Shown one piece after another: positions 57,938-64,000 of a DNA stretch of 64,000 nucleotides. Both the position numbers and the translations under genes were made by a program. The DNA is from Actinotalea ferrariae (GTDB lineage: Bacteria; Actinomycetota; Actinomycetes; Actinomycetales; Cellulomonadaceae), in NCBI RefSeq assembly GCF_019733465.1, contig NZ_JACVQL010000033.1, positions 1 through 64,000 of the forward strand. Reading direction: 5' to 3'. The notes under the pieces are model-generated. The model was not told the DNA's origin and did not search any database. It was given only the letters and a program-made list of their open reading frames with translations. The first letter of the stretch is position 1. Each line of letters starts with the position of its first letter.

Positions 57938-59239
57938 GTGGCTCTCTACGACCGTGACGCCTGCGAGGCGCTCACCGCCGCCGTGACCGACCGGCTCGGC
58001 GCCGACGTCGGCGCGGTCTTCCGGACCGGCTTCTTCGACACCCTCGACCGCACGGTCACCCTGGGCGAGCGCGGCGCGTTCGTCATCACCGGTGACATCC
58101 CCGCGATGTGGCTGCGCGACTCCACCGCCCAGCTCGGCCCCTACCTCCACCTCGCCGGCGAGGAGCCGCTGCTCGCGGCAACCATCGGCGCGGTCGTCAC
58201 GCGCCAGCTCGACCTGCTCCTGAGCGACCCGTACGCGAACGCCTTCAACGACGGCCCCACCGGAGCCGGACACCAGGACGACCTCACCGACATGGGGCCG
58301 GGCACGTGGGAGCGCAAGTACGAGGTCGACTCCCTCTGCTACCCGCTCCAGCTCGCCTACGACCTCTGGGCGGTCACCGGCCGCGTCGAGCACCTCGCCC
58401 GGTTCGCCGAAGCGGCCCGCCTGGTCATCGCCATCTGGCGCACCGAGCAGGACCACGAGCAGCGCTCCACCTACGCGTTCCAGCGGCTCCATGGACCCGC
58501 GAGCGACACGCTCACGCGCGACGGGCGCGGCGGCCTCGTGGCGCCGACCGGCCTCACCTGGTCCGCCTTCCGTCCGAGCGACGACGCGTGCGCGCTCGGC
58601 TACAACGTGCCGGGCAACGCCTTCGCCGCCGTCGTCCTCGGCCACGTCGCCACGCTCGCTCGCGACGTGCTCGACGACGACGCCCTGGCCGGCGCGGCGG
58701 ACGAGCTGCGGCGCGAGATCGAGACCGCCCTCGCCGCGCACGCCGTCGTGCGGCACGACGGCGAGCTGGTCTACGCCTACGAGGTCGACGGGCTCGGCGG
58801 CGCCAACCTCATGGACGACGCCAACGTCCCGAGCCTGCTCTCGCTGCCCCTCATCGGCTGGTGCGCCGCGGACGACCCGCTCTACCTCGCCACCCGCGCG
58901 CTCGTGCTGAGCCCGGCCAACCCCTACTTCTACGAGGGGACGGCGGCCCGCGGCATCGGCAGCCCGCACACGCCGGCGGGCAACGTGTGGCCCATCGCGC
59001 TCGCCGTGCAGGGGCTCACCGCGACCGACGAGGCCGAGAAGGCGCGCCTCCTCGAGCTCCTGGTCCGGACCGACGGCGGCGCGGGGCGCATGCACGAGTC
59101 CTTCACGTGCGACGACCCCACGCAGTTCACGCGGCCCTGGTTCTCCTGGGCGGACTCGATGTTCTGCGAGCTCGCGCTCGACGTCGCGGGTCTGCGCACC
59201 TACCGCCGCACGTCGGCGACCGGAGGGGTGAGGGCATGA
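57938..59239 (+). CDS. GH125 exo-alpha-1,6-mannosidase
   Basis: A 433-residue protein from GTG 57938 with GAGGAG upstream. The GH125 (former DUF1237) pattern is clear: FVITGDIPAMWLRDSTAQL near residue 48, YANAFNDGPTGAGHQDD, TWERKYEVDSLCYPLQL, and GYNVPGNAFAAVVLG. There is no signal peptide, so it acts in the cytoplasm, removing alpha-1,6-linked mannose from imported oligosaccharides. First gene of the operon; it overlaps the first permease (ATGA). Confidence 0.9.
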   Translation: MALYDRDACEALTAAVTDRLGADVGAVFRTGFFDTLDRTVTLGERGAFVITGDIPAMWLRDSTAQLGPYLHLAGEEPLLAATIGAVVTRQLDLLLSDPYANAFNDGPTGAGHQDDLTDMGPGTWERKYEVDSLCYPLQLAYDLWAVTGRVEHLARFAEAARLVIAIWRTEQDHEQRSTYAFQRLHGPASDTLTRDGRGGLVAPTGLTWSAFRPSDDACALGYNVPGNAFAAVVLGHVATLARDVLDDDALAGAADELRREIETALAAHAVVRHDGELVYAYEVDGLGGANLMDDANVPSLLSLPLIGWCAADDPLYLATRALVLSPANPYFYEGTAARGIGSPHTPAGNVWPIALAVQGLTATDEAEKARLLELLVRTDGGAGRMHESFTCDDPTQFTRPWFSWADSMFCELALDVAGLRTYRRTSATGGVRA

Positions 59240-60156
59240 CCGTCGCCACCCTCGGCCGGCGCTCGCCGACCAGGACCGCAAGAACCGCCACGACGCGCGC
59301 CCAGGCCCGCAGCGGATGGCTCTTCGTCGTCGTGCCGCTCGTCCTGTTCGCGGTCTTCATCCTGCTGCCGGTGCTCATCGCGTTCATCCTCAGCTTCACC
59401 GACTACGCGATCATCGGCGACACCGCCTGGGTGGGCCTGGAGAACTACGGGCGCATCCTCGGGGACCCGTTCTTCTGGATCTCGTTGCGGAACACCGCGT
59501 TCTACACCGCGCTCTACGTCCCGCTCGGACTCGTCGTGTCGCTGGGTGCCGCGCTGCTGCTCAACCGCAGCGTCCGTGTCGCCCGCCTGTTCCGGACGCT
59601 CTTCTACATCCCCGTCGTCTCCTCGACCGTCGCCACGGCCGCCATCTGGTTCTGGCTGCTCAACCCTCAGTACGGCCTCGTCAACGCGGGCCTCGGGGTG
59701 TTCGGTATCGAGGGGCCGGCGTGGTTGTACGACGCGCAGTGGGCGATGATCGCGATCGTCCTCATGAGCGTGTGGGCCGGCTTCGGCGTCAACATGATCA
59801 TCTTTCTGGCCGGCCTCCAGGGCGTCCCCGTCGAGCTGGTCGAGGCCGCCAAGCTCGACGGCGCGGGCCCCTGGCGCGTCTTCTTCCACGTCACGCTGCC
59901 GGCGCTCTCGCGGACGATGTTCCTCGTCGTGACGCTGCTGATCATCTCGGCGTTCCAGGTCTTCGACCAGGCGTACGTCCTCACCAAGGGCGGCCCGGCC
60001 AACTCGACGCTGACCTTCGTCTACTACATCTACGACCGCGGGTTCGGGCGGCTCGAGATGGGCTACGCCGCCGCCCTGTCGTTCGTGCTCTTCCTCATCA
60101 TCATCGGCTTCTCGGTCGTCAACGCCCGCATCACCAACGCGAAGGCGGTCTCCTGA
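59236..60156 (+). CDS. Sugar ABC transporter permease (MalF type)
   Basis: A 306-residue, six-helix CUT1 permease. The EAA loop is VELVEAAKLDGAGPWRVFFHVTLP, contacting the ATPase. The basic N-terminus is followed by WLFVVVPLVLFAVFILLP. It overlaps GH125 and the second permease by 4 and 1 bases. No ATPase gene lies in the operon, so a shared MsiK-type ATPase encoded elsewhere is expected. Confidence 0.92.
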   Translation: MTVATLGRRSPTRTARTATTRAQARSGWLFVVVPLVLFAVFILLPVLIAFILSFTDYAIIGDTAWVGLENYGRILGDPFFWISLRNTAFYTALYVPLGLVVSLGAALLLNRSVRVARLFRTLFYIPVVSSTVATAAIWFWLLNPQYGLVNAGLGVFGIEGPAWLYDAQWAMIAIVLMSVWAGFGVNMIIFLAGLQGVPVELVEAAKLDGAGPWRVFFHVTLPALSRTMFLVVTLLIISAFQVFDQAYVLTKGGPANSTLTFVYYIYDRGFGRLEMGYAAALSFVLFLIIIGFSVVNARITNAKAVS

Positions 60157-61118
60157 TGAGCGCTGGAACCCTCGTCCCCGGCATCACGCAGGGCGCCGAC
60201 GCCGCCGGGCCGCCCGACGCACCCCGGCCGCACCGCGGGGGGCGCCGTCCGCCGACGGCGCGCCGCGTGATCGGCACCTCCGCCTGGTACGTCGGCGTGA
60301 TCCTCGTCAGCGTCGCGACGGTGCTGCCTCTGGTCTGGACCCTCGCGACGTCGTTCAAGCCCGGTAGCGAGATCCTGTCGAACTACCTCCAGCTGCTGCC
60401 CGACGAGCCGACGCTCGACAACTACCGCGAGGTGTTCGCGAGGACCCCGTTCGCCCGGTACCTCGTCAACTCGTTCGTCATCGCGATCGGCGGCACGATC
60501 ACCAACGTCGTGCTCGGGAGCATGGCCGGGTACGCCCTCGCCAAGCTCAAGTTCCAGGGCCGCAAGGTCGCCGTCGGGCTCATCCTCGGCTCGATGATGG
60601 TGCCGGCCGTCGTGACCATGGTGCCGACCTTCCTCATCCTGCGGTTCTTCCCGCTCGTGGGCGGCAACGACCTCACGGGCCAGGGCGGCATCGGCTTCAT
60701 CAACAGCTACGCGGCGGTGCTCATCCCGTTCGCCGCCGGGCCGTTCGCGCTCTTCTTCATGCGGCAGTTCTTCCTCACGCTGCCGGACGAGCTCGGCGAG
60801 GCGGCCCGGATCGACGGCGCCTCGGAGGCCCGGATCTTCTGGCAGATCTACCTGCCGCTCGCCCTGCCCGGCGCGGCCGTGCTCGGCGTCCTCACCTTCC
60901 AGGCGGGGTGGAACTCGTTCCTCTGGCCCCTGATCGTGCTGAACGACCCCCAGATGATGACCGTCCAGGTGGGGCTCGCGTCGTTCATCAACGAGTACGA
61001 GACCGCGTACGGCCCCCTCATGGCGGGCACCGTCATGGCGACCCTGCCGGTCCTCCTGATTTTCGTCTACGCGCAGCGCCACATCATCCAGGGCTTCGCG
61101 ACGTCCGGCGTGAAATGA
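60156..61118 (+). CDS. Sugar ABC transporter permease (MalG type)
   Basis: A 320-residue permease starting in the TGATG overlap with the first one. An N-terminal cytoplasmic Pro/Arg stretch of about 38 residues precedes six helices. The EAA loop is LGEAARIDGASEARIFWQIYLPLALP. It forms the translocation pore with the upstream permease and takes substrate from the lipoprotein encoded next. Confidence 0.92.
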   Translation: MSAGTLVPGITQGADAAGPPDAPRPHRGGRRPPTARRVIGTSAWYVGVILVSVATVLPLVWTLATSFKPGSEILSNYLQLLPDEPTLDNYREVFARTPFARYLVNSFVIAIGGTITNVVLGSMAGYALAKLKFQGRKVAVGLILGSMMVPAVVTMVPTFLILRFFPLVGGNDLTGQGGIGFINSYAAVLIPFAAGPFALFFMRQFFLTLPDELGEAARIDGASEARIFWQIYLPLALPGAAVLGVLTFQAGWNSFLWPLIVLNDPQMMTVQVGLASFINEYETAYGPLMAGTVMATLPVLLIFVYAQRHIIQGFATSGVK

Positions 61119-61223
61119 CCTCCCGGTCGGCCTCGGCCGACCGGCCGCACACAGACCCACCCCTCATCCCGACCGACCGCCGCGGGACGTCCACGGCGCG
61201 CACCCACCCAAGGAGATCCCCTC

Positions 61224-62498
61224 ATGAGCACAGCCCGCAGGGCCGCCGGCACCGTCACCGTCGGCCTCGTCACGGCCTTCTCCCTGATGGCCTGCTCGAG
61301 CGCGTCACCCGGCTCGTCGTCGGGCGACGACGGCGACCGCGGAGACGGCGGCCCGGAGGCGGTCACGTTCTGGGGGTCGTGGTCGGGCGACCAGATCGAC
61401 CAGCTCGACGCCCAGGCCGCGGCCTTCAACGAGGCGCAGGACGAGTACGAGGTCACCTACGTGGCGCAGGAGCTGGTGGAGGAGAAGCTGCTCACCGGGC
61501 TCGCGTCCGGGCAGGTGCCCGACGTCGTGCTCTGGGACCGCTATCAGACGTCGCTCTACGTCCCCCGCGGTGCGCTCGCCCCGATCGACGACCTCATCGA
61601 GCGCGACGGCGTCGACGTCGGCCAGTTCTACGAGCAGGCGATGGGCGAGATGGTGGTGGACGACCAGACCTACGGCCTGCCGCTCCTCGTCGACAACCGC
61701 TCGCTGTTCTTCAACCCGACGGTGCTCGAGGAGGCAGGCCTCGAGCCGCCGACGACGTGGGACGAGCTGCGGACCGTCGCCGCCCAGGTGACGCAGCGCG
61801 AGGGGGGCAGCCTCTCGCGCGCCGGGTTCTCGCTCGGCGACCCGGGCCTGTTCAACATGTGGCTGCGCCAGGCGGGCGGGTCCATGTTCAGCGAGGACGG
61901 CACGACGACGGCCTTCAACAGCCCCGAGGGCCTCGAGGTGCTCGAGTTCTGGCAGAGCATCCTCGACGACGGCACCTTCGAGCTCGGCTTCGGCGAGGGC
62001 GTCGACGCGTTCGCCGAGGGCGACCTCGTCATGAAGTACGACGGGCCGTGGGCGCTCTCGGGCCTCGACGCGGCCGAGGTCGAGTACGGCATCGTCGAGC
62101 CCGTCGCGGGCCCCGACGGCGACAAGGCCGCGGGCATGGGCGGCTTCGGGCTGGTCATCCCGGAGGGCGCCCCGAATCCCGAGGGTGCCTGGGAGTTCAT
62201 CAAGTGGTGGACCACCCAGCCCGAGAACGGCGTCTCCTTCGCCGAGATCTCCGGGTGGATCCCGGCCAACGTCGAGGCCGCCAACGACCCGTACTTCACC
62301 GACGACCCGCGGTACGCCGCGTTCATCGCCGCCATGGACTACGCGACGGTGCGCTCCCGGGTCGCCGGCGCGTCCGACGTCGAGGGCAAGGCCCTGATCC
62401 CGGCGCTGCAGAAGTTCATGGCCGGCGACGCCACCGCCGAGGAGGCGCTCGCCGAGGCGCAGCGGCTGGGCGACCAGATCCTCGCCGACAACCGCTGA
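61224..62498 (+). CDS. Sugar ABC transporter solute-binding lipoprotein
   Basis: A 424-residue extracellular binding protein, CUT1 type. Signal peptide with lipobox S-L-M-A-C near residue 24, then a Ser/Gly/Asp linker. Binding-fold features include VTFWGSWSGDQIDQL, YGLPLLVDNRSLFFNP and MKYDGPWALSGLDAAEVEYG. Probable ligands are mannose- or glucose-containing oligosaccharides released by surface enzymes. It is 106 bases after the permease genes, possibly with its own promoter. Confidence 0.92.
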   Translation: MSTARRAAGTVTVGLVTAFSLMACSSASPGSSSGDDGDRGDGGPEAVTFWGSWSGDQIDQLDAQAAAFNEAQDEYEVTYVAQELVEEKLLTGLASGQVPDVVLWDRYQTSLYVPRGALAPIDDLIERDGVDVGQFYEQAMGEMVVDDQTYGLPLLVDNRSLFFNPTVLEEAGLEPPTTWDELRTVAAQVTQREGGSLSRAGFSLGDPGLFNMWLRQAGGSMFSEDGTTTAFNSPEGLEVLEFWQSILDDGTFELGFGEGVDAFAEGDLVMKYDGPWALSGLDAAEVEYGIVEPVAGPDGDKAAGMGGFGLVIPEGAPNPEGAWEFIKWWTTQPENGVSFAEISGWIPANVEAANDPYFTDDPRYAAFIAAMDYATVRSRVAGASDVEGKALIPALQKFMAGDATAEEALAEAQRLGDQILADNR

Positions 62499-62543
62499 CC
62501 GACCCAGCGCGCCGACCGGCGCGCGCACCGACCCGCCCGCTGC

Positions 62544-62576
62544 CCGCAGCGGGAGCCGCACCGGCTCCCGCTGCGG
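62544..62576. terminator. Perfect 14-bp hairpin between binding protein and GH76
   Basis: CCGCAGCGGGAGCC pairs with GGCTCCCGCTGCGG around GCACC. A second small palindrome lies before it (CGCGCCGACCGGCGCG at about 62,508-62,523). Placed 46 bases after the binding-protein stop and 57 before GH76, it can partly terminate, or shield the upstream mRNA and raise binding-protein output. Which of these it does cannot be told from sequence. Confidence 0.6.
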
Positions 62577-62632
62577 CGGCCGGCACCCGAGCCCGCCGCG
62601 CCGCGCGGGCGGCCCGACCGGAGAGCTGAACC

Positions 62633-63736
62633 ATGACCACCACGCCCCCTGCCCCCACGTGGGACCGCTACGCGGACCTCGCGCACGACGGGCTCGAGCG
62701 GTTCTTCGGCACCGAGCTGCCGCAGCTGCTGAACAACACCTACCCGAGCGCCCCGGGCGACAACGAGACGTTCAACTACTGGTGGCTCGCGCACGTGCTC
62801 GACGTGCGCCTCGACGCCCACCTGCGGACCGGCGAGCCGGCCCGCCTCACGCAGGCGGTGCAGACGCACGGCAACCTCGTCGAGCGCAACGGCGGCTCCC
62901 TGTTCAACGACTACTTCGACGACATGCTGTGGTTCGCGCTCGCGACGCTGCGCCTGTGGCAGGTCACCGGTGAGGCGCGGTACCTCGACGAGGTCCGCGC
63001 GATCTGGGACCACGTCATGGAGCACGGCTGGAACGACGACGGCGGCACGAGCCTCGCGTGGCGCAAGCAGCAGCTCTACTACAAGAACACGCCCGCGAAC
63101 GGGCCCCTGGCCATCCTCTCGGCGCGCCTGCACGAGGTCGACGACGACGCCGTGGATGGCGTCGCGCGGCCCTACCTCGCCACCGCGCGCACGGCGTTCG
63201 ACTGGATCACCGCGACGCTCGTCGACGAGACCGGCTTCGTCGAGGACGGCATCAACCGCGAGCAGGACGGGCGCATCGACACGCAGTGGCGGTTCACCTA
63301 CAACCAGGGCCTCTACGTGGGCGCGGCGGTCGAGCTGCACCGCGCGACCGGCGACGAGCAGTACCTGCGGGCCGCGGTCCGGACGGCGAAGCGCGCGCTC
63401 GAGACGCTCGCGACCGACGGCGTCTTCCGGGACGAGGGCGAGGGCGGCGACGAGGGCCTGTTCAAGGGCGTCTACTACCGCTACCTCGGGTGCCTGCTCG
63501 ACGTACTGCCGCCGGACGACGACGCGGCCGGTCGGCTCCGCGAGTTCGTCGCGACGAGCGTCGGCGCGCTCATCCGGACGTCGGGCCGCGAGGGCGTGAT
63601 CCTCGCGGGGGACGACTGGACCGCGCCGCCGTCGGGCACGCTGCGCTACTCGACCCAGCTCAGCGCCATCATGGCGCTCGAGGTCGCCGCCCGGCATCGC
63701 GTCGGCGCGGATCCGCAGGCGACCGTCGCCGTCTGA
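62633..63736 (+). CDS. GH76 alpha-1,6-mannanase-family protein, cytoplasmic
   Basis: A 367-residue (alpha/alpha)6-barrel protein. The adjacent catalytic Asp pair is at residues 96-97 (FNDYFDDMLWFAL), as in GH76 endo-alpha-1,6-mannanases. Other family segments are FNYWWLAHVLDVRLDAH and FTYNQGLYVGAAVELH. No signal peptide, so it acts on imported oligosaccharides together with GH125. Most characterised GH76 enzymes are exported; an intracellular member suggests substrates arrive as longer chains. Confidence 0.87.
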   Translation: MTTTPPAPTWDRYADLAHDGLERFFGTELPQLLNNTYPSAPGDNETFNYWWLAHVLDVRLDAHLRTGEPARLTQAVQTHGNLVERNGGSLFNDYFDDMLWFALATLRLWQVTGEARYLDEVRAIWDHVMEHGWNDDGGTSLAWRKQQLYYKNTPANGPLAILSARLHEVDDDAVDGVARPYLATARTAFDWITATLVDETGFVEDGINREQDGRIDTQWRFTYNQGLYVGAAVELHRATGDEQYLRAAVRTAKRALETLATDGVFRDEGEGGDEGLFKGVYYRYLGCLLDVLPPDDDAAGRLREFVATSVGALIRTSGREGVILAGDDWTAPPSGTLRYSTQLSAIMALEVAARHRVGADPQATVAV

Positions 63737-63748
63737 ATATTCTGAATA
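63734..63748. promoter_or_regulatory. Operator-like direct repeat upstream of GntR gene
   Basis: TGAATA-TTC-TGAATA, period 9, includes the palindrome GAATATTC, overlaps the GH76 stop codon and ends one base before the GntR start. It is the counterpart (12 of 15, inverted) of the repeat at 57,862. Overlap with the start codon favours autorepression. Confidence 0.5.
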
Positions 63749-63749
63749 G

Positions 63750-64000
63750 ATGCAGTCTCCCCAGGTCGCGGGCGCGCTCTACCGCCACGTCTACGAGAGC
63801 CTCCGCGCGGAGATCGAGGCCGGGCAGCCGCCGGTCGGCGAGCGGCTGCCGTCGGAGGCGCACCTGACGCGCCGCTTCGACGTCAGCGTGATCACGGTCA
63901 AGCGTGCGCTCGACATGCTCCGCGCGGACGGCTTCATCCTGCGCCGGCCGCGCGTCGGGACGGTGGTCGTAAGCGACGTCGCGACGGCGCCGTCGACCGG
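63750..64000 (+). CDS. GntR-family regulator, partial (cut by window end)
   Basis: The ATG at 63750 starts a winged-helix GntR domain: YRHVYESLRAEIEAGQPPVG, RLPSEAHLTRRFDVSVITVKRAL and DGFILRRPRVGTVVVS. 83 codons are visible and the effector domain lies outside. A start in the AT-rich repeat at 63,734 suggests autoregulation. It closes the mannan operon and is the best candidate for the regulator of the GH125 promoter. Confidence 0.85.
   Translation, partial: MQSPQVAGALYRHVYESLRAEIEAGQPPVGERLPSEAHLTRRFDVSVITVKRALDMLRADGFILRRPRVGTVVVSDVATAPST

Noticed and set aside
1-64000. CRISPR arrays, rRNA genes, insertion sequences, riboswitches
   Set aside because: No regularly spaced repeats of 24-40 bases, no rRNA-like stretches, no DDE transposase frames with terminal repeats, and no conserved riboswitch core were seen by eye.

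Overview
The window is very GC-rich DNA with dense, co-directional genes, frequent GTG/TTG starts and 4-bp start/stop overlaps. Gene content (actinobacterial Tad-type pilus locus, CmtR-type sensors, DUF3105, VKOR/DsbA, CopD-CtaG fusion, three-helix ArsC) points to an actinomycete, probably a soil or plant-litter member of the Micrococcales. The genus cannot be named from the sequence.

Layout. (1) 1-8.9 kb, minus strand: a Tad/Flp-type pilus or secretion operon (lipoprotein, PKD-like exported protein, CpaB-, CpaE- and CpaF-like proteins, TadB, TadC, pilin, three TadE/TadG-type pseudopilins). (2) 9.3-19.7 kb: metal and arsenic resistance. It holds a MerR regulator with a Cys-rich extension, rhodanese, YnfA, and a seven-gene ars operon read leftwards (ArsR, an ArsR-ArsC fusion, ArsC, SRPBCC protein, flavoprotein disulfide reductase, a variant ArsC, aquaglyceroporin), divergent from an ArsO-like flavoprotein and an MFS transporter. 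(3) 19.9-32.5 kb: two sensor/exporter pairs (CmtR-type ArsR plus short CDF), an extracytoplasmic thiol-redox set (TlpA, DsbA, VKOR, frameshifted CcdA), a CopD-CtaG fusion, Nramp, a third CDF, DUF3105 and DUF305. (4) 32.6-35 kb: FliL-like protein, M23 peptidase, small anchored protein and a decayed integrase. (5) 35,517-52,129: an integrated mobilizable element bounded by 44-bp direct repeats that match the 3' half of a tRNA-Arg(CCU)-like gene. It has a tyrosine integrase, an excisionase-like HTH protein, a MobF relaxase-helicase, and cargo that looks like a defence island: a PIN-like three-gene operon, a REase-like plus PIN-like protein, a broken ApeA/HEPN-like gene, a TOPRIM protein, a broken immunity gene and a toxin-antitoxin-like pair. 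(6) 52.4-64 kb: probable chromosome, with a four-domain c-di-GMP protein (EAL-DICT-LOV-GGDEF) and a mannan/glycan utilisation locus (secreted GH30, LacI, GH125, two ABC permeases, a binding lipoprotein, GH76, GntR).

Working together. The ars operon reduces arsenate and seems to release arsenite through a channel, because no ArsB or Acr3 pump is present. The glycan locus imports oligosaccharides and cuts them inside the cell, under at least two regulators, one of which shares an operator motif at both ends of the operon. The left att copy of the mobile element is not an intact tRNA gene and lies beside a dead integrase fragment. The element therefore probably entered the attR of an older island that carries the metal genes and extends leftwards out of the window.

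Several genes are broken by single-base changes (9,319, 23,279, 43,352, 46,384). Either the accessory DNA is decaying or the assembly has indel errors; raw reads would tell.
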